22,887 nt of DNA from Methanobacterium sp. Maddingley MBC34. GTDB taxonomy: Archaea; Methanobacteriota; Methanobacteria; Methanobacteriales; Methanobacteriaceae. The stretch lies in NCBI GenBank assembly GCA_000309865.1, contig AMGN01000032.1:1-22887 (forward strand), written 5' to 3'. A model generated the notes under the pieces. It was not told the origin of the DNA. It worked only from the letters and a program-made list of their open reading frames with translations, and made no database searches. This document shows, piece by piece, positions 1 through 16,507 of this stretch (position 1 is its first letter; the number at the start of each line of letters is the position of its first letter). The translations under genes and the position numbers were made by a program.

Positions 1-60
<60 letters not shown>

Positions 61-105
61 TAATAATAATTAAAGAATAGAGAGAATTAAAGGAGAGGTG
101 TTCCT

Positions 106-1596
106 TTGACCAGTATTGATTTTTTCGGTGGCGTGGATGAAATTGGGGGCAATAAGATCCGCGTGCAGGGTAATGATAGTTCTTTCTTCTTAGACTTTGG
201 AATGGGATTTTCACATGCCAACGATTACTTATCTGAGTTTCTGCAACCACGGAAAGCCAATGGAATCTGTGACTTTGTAGAACTGGGCCTCTTACCGGAT
301 ATAAAAGGCATTTATCGGGAAGATTACCTCCGACATGTTGGCCTCCCTTACCCAGATGAACCTTCAGTTGACGGAGTTCTCATCAGCCACTCCCACGTGG
401 ACCACGTGGCTTATGTCCATCATTTACGAGAAGACATTCCAATCTACCTTACCAATGAATCTTACCTGATTTTAAAAGCCCTGGAAGATACTGGTGCAGC
501 ATCATTCTCAGAGTATCTTCATTTAAAAAAATCCTTTTATCTGGAACCCAAAAAACGTGGTGATGGTTACATGCGTTCCCGGGCTAATATCATTGATCGT
601 GACATCCAAATTGTGAAACCATATAAAAAGTTTGAAATTGGTGACTTTAGCATTAAATCTGCCCCAGTTGATCATTCCCTACCTGGAGCATCGGCATTTA
701 TCTGTGAAAATGAAGATGAAACCATTGTATACACTGGTGATCTTCGTTTCCATGGTAGACATCCAGAACTCACCCTTAAATTCATTAAAGAAGCCCGTAA
801 ATCCAAGCCCACCATTATGATCAGTGAAGGTACACGTATTGATAGTAGTCGGAATATCAGTGAAATTGACATTGAAGAACGTGCAGTTAATGCTGTGAAC
901 AAGTATCAAGGCCTGGTGGTGGTTAACTATCCTGTAAGGGATCTGGACCGGCTTCTAACTTTCTATAAAGTTGCTGAGGATACAGAAAGGAAGCTGGTGG
1001 TGAGCCTTAAACAGGCTTATATTCTGAATTTGTTCAATGAAATCAACGATGAGTATCCTGATTTATCAGATGTGATGATTTACAAGCCCCGTAAGGGCTG
1101 GGGTCTTCTGGGAGAGGATAGTTTTGCCTGTGTGGATGATGAATGGTTATGTGCCAGTGACATTGATTCCTCACAAAGCCTAAGGGATTACAAGAAATGG
1201 GAAAGAGAACTATTGGAAAATGATAATGTATTGACTTTTCATGACCTTCGGGAAGATCCAGGGGATTATATATTCCGCTGTGATTTTTTTGAGTTAAAAG
1301 AACTTATTGATATAAAACCAGAGAATGGTGTATATATTAAGTCCAGCACCGAACCCTTTGATGAACAGATGGAAATAAATGAAAGGAAGGTACGAAATTG
1401 GTTGAAGTTATTCAACTTGCCCCTTTTAAATAAATGCTTCCATGCATCTGGGCACGCCAATGGCAAAGAGATTCTGGACATGATCCGTGAGGTCAATCCA
1501 GATAAGTTATATCCAGTTCACACCACACAAAAAAATAAATTCATGGAACTTCAGGATGACGGTATAAAAGTTATTTATCCCACCCTGACTGAATAA
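106..1596 (+). CDS. RNase J-like metallo-beta-lactamase/beta-CASP hydrolase
   Basis: This 496-residue protein looks like a zinc-dependent nuclease of the metallo-beta-lactamase/beta-CASP group, closest in layout to archaeal RNase J. The N-terminus reads GGVDEIGGN (8-16), like the RNase J opening. Metal ligands visible are HSHVDH (95-100), D189-H190, G211-D212, and the late SGH (448-450) and H472, which suit the beta-CASP motifs. RNase J family enzymes degrade RNA 5' to 3' or cleave it internally; the substrate here is inferred. The start is TTG, with AGGAGAGGTG at 91-100 ending 5 bases upstream, and no better ATG nearby. It runs convergently into the HEAT-repeat gene with a 42-base gap. A divergent beta-CASP hydrolase with another nucleic acid substrate is also possible. 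Confidence 0.85.
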   Translation: MTSIDFFGGVDEIGGNKIRVQGNDSSFFLDFGMGFSHANDYLSEFLQPRKANGICDFVELGLLPDIKGIYREDYLRHVGLPYPDEPSVDGVLISHSHVDHVAYVHHLREDIPIYLTNESYLILKALEDTGAASFSEYLHLKKSFYLEPKKRGDGYMRSRANIIDRDIQIVKPYKKFEIGDFSIKSAPVDHSLPGASAFICENEDETIVYTGDLRFHGRHPELTLKFIKEARKSKPTIMISEGTRIDSSRNISEIDIEERAVNAVNKYQGLVVVNYPVRDLDRLLTFYKVAEDTERKLVVSLKQAYILNLFNEINDEYPDLSDVMIYKPRKGWGLLGEDSFACVDDEWLCASDIDSSQSLRDYKKWERELLENDNVLTFHDLREDPGDYIFRCDFFELKELIDIKPENGVYIKSSTEPFDEQMEINERKVRNWLKLFNLPLLNKCFHASGHANGKEILDMIREVNPDKLYPVHTTQKNKFMELQDDGIKVIYPTLTE

Positions 1597-1638
1597 ATCT
1601 ATTATTACAAAAATATTAATTCACTATTTACAGTCAAT

Positions 1639-2790
1639 TCACTTGTAACCCATTGTGAGAATCACTCCGATTACTAATAATACAGTGAACATGAGAATAA
1701 ACATTATTAAAGGTTTATCAGTTTTTTTAATACCTAAAAACTGTATGAAATAAATATCCTCATTTTCTGTCCCTTTAGTTTCCTTGATTTTTTTAATGTA
1801 ATCACTTTTGGGAGTGGTTTTGTTTGGCAGGTCCTTTTTAATAATTTCAGGTGTTTTAACAAATTTAGTGACTTCTTTAGTATTAGCAACTTCTTTAGTG
1901 TTAAATTCATTCTTATCTGTTTTACCAGGGACTTTACCATCTGTTTTACCAGGGAGTTTTGTAGTTTTTTGAATAGTACTATTTTTTGTTTCATGAATAT
2001 TAAGAGATCCTGAAACAACATTATTAGGGAAGTAAGATGTTTTAACTGAGGTTTTTTCTTTAATTTTGTTTATGGTTTGATCAATATGTTTGCTAGATTG
2101 ATCTATGAGTATATTTTCATCAGATTTTCTAGTATTTTCTTTATAATACTCTTCCCTGTAATAAGCGCGGTTTTTGGATTTGAGTCCTTTATTTTTGGAT
2201 TCTATGTGAAAAATTGCATTTTCAGCATAAGTTTTTAGAATACCCCTTTCTTCATTCTTTAGTTTATCCAGATGTTCCAGAGCCCTTTCATCACCCATGG
2301 CCCCCAATGCCTGCACTGCTTCCAGTTTAACATTTAGATCATTATAATTAAGGGCTTCAATAACACCATTAACATCTTTAATAAGCTTTAATTTGCCTAT
2401 ATCCGGTTTTATATCTTTGGTACTGATTTTACGATAATAATTTCTATTTTTTACAGAGGGACTCTCTTCAGATTCCCTGAAAGATGGAAAACTTGGGGAT
2501 TTTAATAATTCCTTTTTTTTAAAAGATGCATCTTCAAAACCATTCTCTAAATCAGAATCCAGAACTATAACATCAGATTTAATATTATGGGCAAATTCAA
2601 CATCACTGACCCCACTCTCTGTAACTTTCGATAAATCTTTATTGGATTTAGTATTCTTTTTTGAATAATTATCAATACTGTCAACATAGGTTAAAGAACC
2701 ATAACATTCACAAGAGACAAAATCATCTTTTGATTCGCTTTCTTCAAGTTTATAGTAACCACCACATTTTTGACATATCAAATATCCCAT
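1639..2790 (-). CDS. Zinc-ribbon, HEAT-repeat, C-terminally membrane-anchored protein
   Basis: This 383-residue protein has no assignable enzyme function. It opens with a zinc-ribbon-like module, with C6-x2-C9 and C27-x-C29. A polar, lysine/serine-rich low-complexity stretch follows. Residues about 136-198 hold HEAT/PBS-like repeats (A-L-G-A-M-G-D-E-R-A-L is a typical helix turn). A second disordered region contains near-repeats of PGKTD and NTKEV. Residues about 359-380 form one hydrophobic helix followed by only a few residues, so it is probably tail-anchored with the bulk in the cytoplasm. The ATG has AGGTG (2798-2802) 7 bases upstream and a TTATATAA sequence at 2816-2823. HEAT modules usually mediate protein binding, so an adaptor role is inferred. 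The disordered parts are markedly A+T rich. Confidence 0.75.
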   Translation of the reverse strand: MGYLICQKCGGYYKLEESESKDDFVSCECYGSLTYVDSIDNYSKKNTKSNKDLSKVTESGVSDVEFAHNIKSDVIVLDSDLENGFEDASFKKKELLKSPSFPSFRESEESPSVKNRNYYRKISTKDIKPDIGKLKLIKDVNGVIEALNYNDLNVKLEAVQALGAMGDERALEHLDKLKNEERGILKTYAENAIFHIESKNKGLKSKNRAYYREEYYKENTRKSDENILIDQSSKHIDQTINKIKEKTSVKTSYFPNNVVSGSLNIHETKNSTIQKTTKLPGKTDGKVPGKTDKNEFNTKEVANTKEVTKFVKTPEIIKKDLPNKTTPKSDYIKKIKETKGTENEDIYFIQFLGIKKTDKPLIMFILMFTVLLVIGVILTMGYK

Positions 2791-3003
2791 TTTTTTACAC
2801 CTGTGTGAAAAATTTTTATATAATATTTTTTTAAATGATGTTGTTCATCTAAATAACTGTTTTCCAACGACATATTTTTCAACCGATTATTATGATTGTT
2901 GTAATTTGACAGAATACTATGCTAATTAAAAAAAAATTCAATTAAATCTAAAAAAAACTCATTTTCAATATGTTCGTAAAAATTTAACCATTTTAAGAAG
3001 AAA

Positions 3004-3061
3004 TAAAAAATGAATAAAAAAATTTTATTACTGAAGATAAATTACATGCTACCAAAAAAAA
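3004..3061 (-). terminator. Oligo-U terminator after the Mur-ligase gene
   Basis: Reading the minus strand past the TAA stop at 3069-3071, there is a run of eight T (3054-3061), then two runs of seven (3016-3022 and 3004-3010). Archaeal transcription commonly ends at such U-rich tracts without a hairpin. Further nine- and eight-base runs lie near 2928-2958. No stem was found in front of them. Confidence 0.5.
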
Positions 3062-3068
3062 TCTATTC

Positions 3069-4472
<1,404 letters not shown>

Positions 4473-4503
4473 GTTAAATTCTCCACAATTAAATTGCCCT
4501 TCC

Positions 4504-4517
4504 AGATAAATATACTT
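4504..4517 (-). promoter_or_regulatory. Candidate TATA box of the Mur-ligase gene
   Basis: On the minus strand this reads AAGTATATTTATCT, which matches an archaeal TATA box. A start site about 25 bases downstream would fall near 4486 and give a leader of roughly 14 bases that still includes the GGAG ribosome site. The assignment rests on spacing and composition only. Confidence 0.4.
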
Positions 4518-4772
4518 TAAGTTTTAAAGTAAAATTTTATTCAAATCTGTCCTGGAAGGGGATAATACTCTCTTATTTTAATATTACTAATTAAATCAAA
4601 TAGCACTCCCATAAAAAGTTATTATGGGCTCTGTTTCTAACATTTTTAACCTATTAAACTTTATTATCCATAAAAACTTATTATCCATTAAATATATCTT
4701 AACGGTATTATATTTAGTTTTTATTGATATGACATATAAAAAAGCTAAGTCAGTCAGCTAATCTTTTAACGT

Positions 4773-4922
4773 ATGTTTTTAAAGGAAATTGAGATATATA
4801 TGCTAATTAAATTAATATCAAACCAAAAAGGACACATCTGCCCATTATATTATGATAACCTTTTTTCACATTATAAACCCTTTATGTTAGATATCCATGA
4901 GCATATACTTACTGAAAAATAG
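4773..4922 (+). CDS. Possible 49-residue small protein
   Basis: An ATG-started frame of 50 codons including the stop lies alone in the long spacer. An internal ATG at 4800 would give 40 residues and has a weak AAAGGAAA about 12 bases upstream; the first ATG has no ribosome site. The product has mixed composition, with HICPLYYDNLF in the middle and DIHEHILTEK at the end, and no hydrophobic signal. It matches nothing recognisable. In A+T-rich DNA a frame this long is somewhat unexpected but can arise by chance. Confidence 0.2.
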   Translation: MFLKEIEIYMLIKLISNQKGHICPLYYDNLFSHYKPFMLDIHEHILTEK

Positions 4923-5106
4923 TTGGTACTGAAAAAAATTTGGAAATTAATTTAAATAAAGGATAAATAGAGGCAAGTTCAAACTAAATAATGATAAGTA
5001 TATTAAAATAATGTGAATCAGTTGAAAATAGATTTACTTTTCTCAAAAATATTACTAAATTGATAATAAAAAAACCTATTCATAAAAACAGTAGGAGTGT
5101 TTGTAT

Positions 5107-6342
<1,236 letters not shown>

Positions 6343-6410
6343 TAATGTCTGAATTTGAGATACAAAATTATCTATATGATTTAAATTGGCTGTGATTTAG
6401 ATAAAATAAC

Positions 6411-6453
6411 TTATTTTTTTAATTTACTAATTTTTTTTTGTTATTTTGTTTTT
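6411..6453 (+). terminator. U-rich terminator after dapL
   Basis: About 70 bases past the dapL stop, the plus strand carries T runs of seven (6414-6420) and nine (6431-6439), then shorter ones to 6453. This cluster is typical of hairpin-less archaeal termination. Confidence 0.55.
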
Positions 6454-6595
6454 AGAAATATGGTAAGTGATATCCGATCTTTTAACCTGATTTTTTCAAA
6501 AATAGAATTAATTAAAAATTAAGATAAATGAACCAGTAAATAATAATAAAAAACTGGAAAAAAATAATGTTTAAATAATTACAACACTCATAGGA

Positions 6596-7432
<837 letters not shown>

Positions 7433-7521
7433 TTTCTCAAACCTGTAAAAACCTGTTTTAATCTTTATAACCAATATTGAAATACTATTTTAATGTTTTT
7501 CCCTTATTTGAATACTGTTTT

Positions 7522-7535
7522 GAATATATATAATC
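7522..7535 (-). promoter_or_regulatory. Candidate TATA box of the RmlD-like gene
   Basis: On the minus strand this reads GATTATATATATTC, a strong archaeal TATA-like sequence, with an A-rich stretch upstream. A start about 25 bases downstream would leave a leader of about 70 bases. A second, weaker candidate, GGTTATAAAG near 7465-7474, is closer to the gene. Which one is used cannot be decided here. Confidence 0.4.
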
Positions 7536-7628
7536 AATATTTGTTAACTGTTTTAAACTTTTTTAATAAAATATGGTATATACTCGAATAGTCCATTAGA
7601 ACTAGCCTTTAAAAGACTTAAAAATGCA

Positions 7629-9132
<1,504 letters not shown>

Positions 9133-9453
9133 TCATGTTGTTTTATTGTTACTGGTCTGATTAGTTTGTGAATTCGTAGGGTTTGTTGTGGGTTCCTGAT
9201 AAACATCTTCAGTGCTGGATGAGGATGTTGGGGTTTGCACTGTGGATTGGGTATTGGTAGTAGTATTAGGGGTAGTGGTGTTTTTCACATTGTAAACAAC
9301 AGGTAATTGACTGGGTGTGCTGATGTTTAAACCAGTATTTTGGGTGTCGTTAAAGCTAAAGCCAGAGAACATACTGGCCCCGGTTCCGCATCCAAATGCG
9401 ATTAATGATATTACCAGGGCAACTGCTGCCTTTCCCTTTAATTCTTCTTTCAT
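9133..9453 (-). CDS. Small Thr/Ser/Asn-rich membrane-anchored or secreted protein
   Basis: The 106-residue product begins with a short charged stretch (KEELKGK), then a hydrophobic segment (about 9-27) ending in FGCGTGASMF. The remainder is almost wholly threonine, serine, asparagine, proline and glutamine. This is the layout of a signal-anchored extracytoplasmic protein with a disordered, probably glycosylated tail. C22 sits near the end of the hydrophobic segment, but the surrounding residues fit a lipobox poorly. Many N-x-T/S sites suggest archaeal N-glycosylation. The ribosome site is weak (AAGG about 12 bases before the ATG). It follows the five-gene operon on the same strand after a 135-base gap. 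Function unknown. Confidence 0.65.
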   Translation of the reverse strand: MKEELKGKAAVALVISLIAFGCGTGASMFSGFSFNDTQNTGLNISTPSQLPVVYNVKNTTTPNTTTNTQSTVQTPTSSSSTEDVYQEPTTNPTNSQTNQTSNNKTT

Positions 9454-9548
9454 ATAATCAAGCCTTCATTTCTCAAATACGTAATATTAAGTAAGGGTCC
9501 TTTTAGAATGTTTCAACCCATGATGATTGGTTGACTTATGCTAAATCT

Positions 9549-9585
9549 GATCCAACTGGCATTAACCTAAAATTGGAATTGGATC
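9549..9585. repeat. Inverted repeat between the palm-domain gene and the small protein gene
   Basis: GATCCAA (9549-9555) and TTGGATC (9579-9585) form a 7-base inverted repeat with a 23-base gap. It sits directly after the last gene of the operon and upstream of the small protein gene. It could be a hairpin in the operon's 3' end or a binding site; no run of T follows on the minus strand. Confidence 0.4.
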
Positions 9586-9588
9586 TAA

Positions 9589-10797
9589 TCATGCAGTAAG
9601 GGCGTAAAGTAAAGCCAGTCCAATGGCAACCAGCCCAAACTCCCAGTACCCCACATTCCAGCCGATTAGTGTGACCAGAAATACAAAGACAAATATCAGA
9701 ATCACTCTGCCTGTTTTCTCCTGCATAAATTCAACAACTGCACGGCTGAACTCGGAGGGTATGTAATAGGCATATATTCCATCGGCCAGATCAAAGACCA
9801 TAACTGGTGAGTTGTTCCAAATTTTAATGTCATCAGCCATTTGAGCTCTCTCCCCTGCTTCACGACGGCTTTTACCAATTCCAACTCTTAACCTGGCACC
9901 GTTGTTGAGGGCGTGCCAGGATGAATCGATTCCTGCACGGAGTGCAGCGTCTTTGGTGGGTAGGTTGGCGATTAAGTCATCCCCACCTTCACGGTAACCT
10001 TCAATTCTTCCTTTACAATCCTTTTCAATGAAACCTTTTATTTCATTCATGATCTCTACTAGCCTGTCACGACCCTGGTCTTCAATGAACTGGGTTGAAT
10101 CAAAAGCATCAATGAAAAGATAATTATCGTAAACTGCGGGTGCCCCTTCCAGTTTCGATATTTTACTGGAGAACACTATGGCAAATTCACCGCCCAGTTT
10201 AGTGAATCCCACTCCCGAAGTTTGTCCTATTTGTTTGTTGAGGTTGATGGATCTTTCAATGGATGCAGCTCCAGTCATTCCCACTGCAGCCCGGACATCG
10301 ATCTCAGTTTCCATACCAATTTTTATGAGTTCCACACCAACCCGAATAGCATCATTTTTGGATAAAAGTCGGGATACAATCTCGGTGTTACTCATCTCTA
10401 CAATGGTACCATTTTCTTTTTTAATGAACTGTGAGAACTGGTCGATGATCCGTTTGTTACCCCCAAAAACTTCCACGTAGAGGTAACGATCACTTCCCAT
10501 GATTATGTTACTTAAAAGGGCGTATTCATTTACATCGTTCTCAGCAGGTTTGATCTCAACGAACCTGCGGTTTTCCGGTATGTTACCTCGCCCAACTTCT
10601 TTTAAAAGGTTTTGAAATATATTTTCCGTGGTTATGTTGGCCCTTTCTATTTCCAGGAGCATGGTACGGGTGTAGTTCACCATCTCCACATATTCTGTTT
10701 CCTTCTCGTTGGTAGGATAATATTTAGTGCCTATACTTAAAACCCGATGTTTTAAGAGGAAACCGAATAACGTTCTCAACAGGTAATTGCCTGCCAT
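9589..10797 (-). CDS. Membrane-anchored tandem palm-domain protein with GGDD motif (nucleotidyl cyclase/GTP cyclohydrolase III-like)
   Basis: This 402-residue protein carries two related halves and a membrane tail. The second half has the signature of the palm fold shared by GGDEF cyclases, Cas10 and archaeal GTP cyclohydrolase III: YLFIDAFD (226-233, metal-binding D230), a helix, then EGGDDLIA (270-277) and RLRVGIGKSRREAGERAQMADD (begins 302). The order and spacing resemble GTP cyclohydrolase III (GGDN, then AGIGIGRT). The first half (about 101-190) looks like a degenerate copy: YLYVEVF (105-111) matches the first strand with Glu for Asp, and VRAAVGMTG matches the later one, without GGDD. 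Residues about 365-380 and 385-400 form two membrane helices, so the catalytic part is anchored by its C-terminus. The start directly abuts the stop of the NYN gene, with GGGAGGAG upstream. Whether it makes a cyclic nucleotide, oligonucleotide or pterin-like product is unknown. Confidence 0.75.
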   Translation of the reverse strand: MAGNYLLRTLFGFLLKHRVLSIGTKYYPTNEKETEYVEMVNYTRTMLLEIERANITTENIFQNLLKEVGRGNIPENRRFVEIKPAENDVNEYALLSNIIMGSDRYLYVEVFGGNKRIIDQFSQFIKKENGTIVEMSNTEIVSRLLSKNDAIRVGVELIKIGMETEIDVRAAVGMTGAASIERSINLNKQIGQTSGVGFTKLGGEFAIVFSSKISKLEGAPAVYDNYLFIDAFDSTQFIEDQGRDRLVEIMNEIKGFIEKDCKGRIEGYREGGDDLIANLPTKDAALRAGIDSSWHALNNGARLRVGIGKSRREAGERAQMADDIKIWNNSPVMVFDLADGIYAYYIPSEFSRAVVEFMQEKTGRVILIFVFVFLVTLIGWNVGYWEFGLVAIGLALLYALTA

Positions 10798-12571
<1,774 letters not shown>

Positions 12572-12924
12572 TTAACTTAACCTCAAGATAGCCTCAGCTA
12601 GATCCCCACCAGTTTCTTCCAGGGCTTTCCTGGCTTCTTCCGGGCTGACGCCGGCCTGGGTAGCAACTAAGTCCACATCATCATCTGGTATTACAAGTTC
12701 AGTTTCAATTGCTCTTTCCTTGCTTTTTCCAGATATCTGGTAGGTATCCTGACCCATGAAATTCATCAAGTTAACCTTGGGATTAGTGATTACCAGTTCT
12801 TTATTTTTAAATTTAATGATTACTTCAGTGACACCTTTAACATCTTTCGTGTCCATGCCCATTTGTTTCATGGCTCTCTGCATCTGTTTTAGTTGTTTGG
12901 GGTTCATTCCTGCGCTGGGTAACA

Positions 12925-12925
<1 letters not shown>
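12572..12925 (-). CDS. nac: Nascent polypeptide-associated complex protein
   Basis: Archaeal NAC is a homodimeric relative of eukaryotic alpha-NAC that binds ribosomes and emerging chains. The 117-residue product has the expected basic/methionine-rich N-terminus (NPKQLKQMQRAMKQMGM). A NAC barrel follows (about 32-78, with EVIIKFKNKELVITNPKV), and then a C-terminal UBA domain (about 81-117, with TQAGVSPEEARKALEETGGDLAEAI). Length and order are normal. The ATG overlaps the last base of the tgtA stop (TAATG) and has a strong GGAGG 6 bases upstream, so translation coupling is likely. A second ATG six codons in is less well spaced. Confidence 0.96.
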
Positions 12926-14976
<2,051 letters not shown>

Positions 14977-15061
14977 ATTTATCACCTTTATAAAAATATC
15001 TTTAGTTAATAAACTAGGTTTAATTAATAGGTTTTTTAATAATTAGCAGGTTATCTCACAG

Positions 15062-15069
15062 TTTATAAA
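15062..15069 (-). promoter_or_regulatory. Candidate TATA box of the tgtA operon
   Basis: TTTATAAA lies about 90 bases upstream of the tgtA start. With normal archaeal spacing the transcript would start near 15040 and carry a leader of about 60 bases. It is one of several A+T-rich possibilities. Confidence 0.3.
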
Positions 15070-15127
15070 AACAATGTTTCAATAAATGTTTTATCCTATT
15101 TAATTATTTAATTGATTACTCTAAATT

Positions 15128-15173
15128 AATTATCGAAAATCTAAATTATAGAATTATCGAAAATCTAAATTAT
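15128..15173. repeat. 22-base tandem direct repeat, period 24
   Basis: AATTATCGAAAATCTAAATT followed by AT occurs at 15128-15149 and exactly again at 15152-15173. The sub-element TCTAAATTA also appears at 15120-15128, and looser ATCTAAT forms continue to 15200. The array lies between the MnmC-like gene and the tgtA operon, upstream of the latter. Confidence 0.88.
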
Positions 15174-15232
15174 TGTAGAATCTATATCTAATACAATCTA
15201 ATTATAACCTATAACCATAATCTATTCCATTA

Positions 15233-16507
15233 TCATTTAAAATTACCATTGGCAACTATCTTTAATCGTTTCTCCATCTCTTTGATCCTTGCTCTGGAAG
15301 TAGAAGGTCCCTCCTGACCACAGCAACAAATGCAATTTGAAAACTGGGGGCAAACCAGGAAGCGGGATTTTAAGGAATTCAGATCATGAATACTGAATGA
15401 TTCCAGGTGTTTGAGAACTCTTCTTTTTATTTTTTCATGATCCATTTTTCTTTCATCCAGATCATTGGCCAGATAAACGGGAGTTTTTACTGTTGAAGCT
15501 ATTTTAGAATTACCCCTCGCAGTTATCCTCTCTAAATGTCTATTTTCAATTATTTCATTAGCTGAAAGATTTAATTCAGGATCCCGGTAGGGAATTCCGG
15601 CATCAGATAGGGCGATCATGCGCTCATCAACACTGCCCAGTGGTTTGGTAATCTTATGAAGTGATGGGGATGCCATGGTCCCCCCACTTCTTCCCAGGGC
15701 GGGTCCTTCACCGATCTCCAGACCTGCATTAAGGAGTGCGTATCGTACCGGGGCTGCAGAAGTATATGTTAAAATAACACCATCTTCTTTAAGTAAAGTT
15801 GAAACTTTAGCCAGGAATTCTCTGCTATAAAGTTCAGGGGATTTAGTGGGACTGAAAGGATCCAGAAACACCGCATCATAAACCTGGTTTTCAGGAATTT
15901 CCAGTACAATTTTCCGGGCATCTTCACAGTGCACTCTAATATTTACATTATCTGGTATTTCTGTTTCTTCAGCCTGAAATGATAGTAATCCTTTATTGAT
16001 CAGGTAGTTTTCAATGGCCTTTTTAATCACAAGATAAGATACTGATTTATGGGTTTTGGATGGACTGGGTATTATCAAGCTAGCAGCCAGCACCTCCCAT
16101 GATATTTCCACTAGATCCATCTCTAAATGTTCAATTTCACCCTCTACAAGAGGGTCTATGATTTGTTCCAGAGCAGCGGCGGCATTGATTCCAAGTCCAC
16201 TGCAAATATCCAAGATTCCAACCTTTTTCTTTCCCCTGAGATCTGCAGGTTGAGCGAATTTTTCACGGGCCTCACGAAGAGCACCGTGAGTAGTGTGCAT
16301 TGTTTCTATAGAGTCATTTACCTTTTGTGACTGTAAAGTGTAGCTACTATCTGCAGTTTCCACCAAAAAATCTTTAATTTTAAAAGTAGCCCACTCGCGT
16401 GCATTTTTATCCCCTTTTTTCTCTTTAAAAGACCATTTTCTTATTATGTCCATGGCCTCTGTTTCAGGAGTTAAAGGAGTATAAAATGAATTTTGGATTT
16501 TTTCCAT
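15233..16507 (-). CDS. MnmC-like SAM-dependent methyltransferase with C-terminal cysteine cluster
   Basis: The 424-residue protein has a Rossmann methyltransferase core: ILDICSGLGINAAAALE (98-114) for SAM, an acidic end of strand 2 (DLVEIS, 131-136), HCEDAR (193-198) and DAVFLDPFSPTKSPELYS (211-228). The last motif and the following YTSAAPVRYALLNAGLEIG closely resemble the methyltransferase half of MnmC, which methylates wobble-uridine side chains in bacterial tRNA. The upstream HTTHGALREAREKF also fits. The FAD oxidase half is missing. After the core comes an extra segment ending in C386-x5-C392-x-CCC (394-396), followed by a basic helix, which may hold a metal or Fe-S cluster. A tRNA substrate is inferred. 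The ATG has only a weak ribosome site; a TATA-like element 35-45 bases upstream would give a very short leader. Confidence 0.8.
   Translation of the reverse strand: MEKIQNSFYTPLTPETEAMDIIRKWSFKEKKGDKNAREWATFKIKDFLVETADSSYTLQSQKVNDSIETMHTTHGALREAREKFAQPADLRGKKKVGILDICSGLGINAAAALEQIIDPLVEGEIEHLEMDLVEISWEVLAASLIIPSPSKTHKSVSYLVIKKAIENYLINKGLLSFQAEETEIPDNVNIRVHCEDARKIVLEIPENQVYDAVFLDPFSPTKSPELYSREFLAKVSTLLKEDGVILTYTSAAPVRYALLNAGLEIGEGPALGRSGGTMASPSLHKITKPLGSVDERMIALSDAGIPYRDPELNLSANEIIENRHLERITARGNSKIASTVKTPVYLANDLDERKMDHEKIKRRVLKHLESFSIHDLNSLKSRFLVCPQFSNCICCCGQEGPSTSRARIKEMEKRLKIVANGNFK

Larger units (their letters stand above)
4473..5106. other. Long A+T-rich spacer between divergent Mur-ligase and dapL genes
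   Basis: This 634-base stretch holds no clear gene. It contains a small candidate reading frame (4773-4922), a hairpin CCCATAA/TTATGGG (4608-4614 with 4622-4628) and a repeated TTATTATCCAT (4661-4671 and 4678-4688). There is also a short AGTC tandem near 4748. Both flanking genes must have their promoters here. No tRNA cloverleaf or conserved RNA was recognised. Confidence 0.6.

Noticed and set aside
4608..4628. Hairpin CCCATAA/TTATGGG as a terminator or small RNA
   Set aside because: Only seven pairs, with no T-run behind it on either strand and no gene ending nearby.
9589..10797. Type III CRISPR Cas10 remnant, because of the GGDD palm and tandem palm layout
   Set aside because: No HD domain, no zinc treble clef, no other cas genes and no repeat array in the window. 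The C-terminal membrane helices are unlike Cas10.
9589..10797. The canonical GTP cyclohydrolase III (ArfA) gene
   Set aside because: The motif is GGDD rather than GGDN, the protein is much longer than the roughly 270-residue enzyme, and it has two membrane helices, so it is a relative at best.
14977..14985. GTG at 14985 as the tgtA start
   Set aside because: The GTG is part of the AGGTGAT ribosome site; the TTG at 14976 has proper spacing and aligns with the family start.
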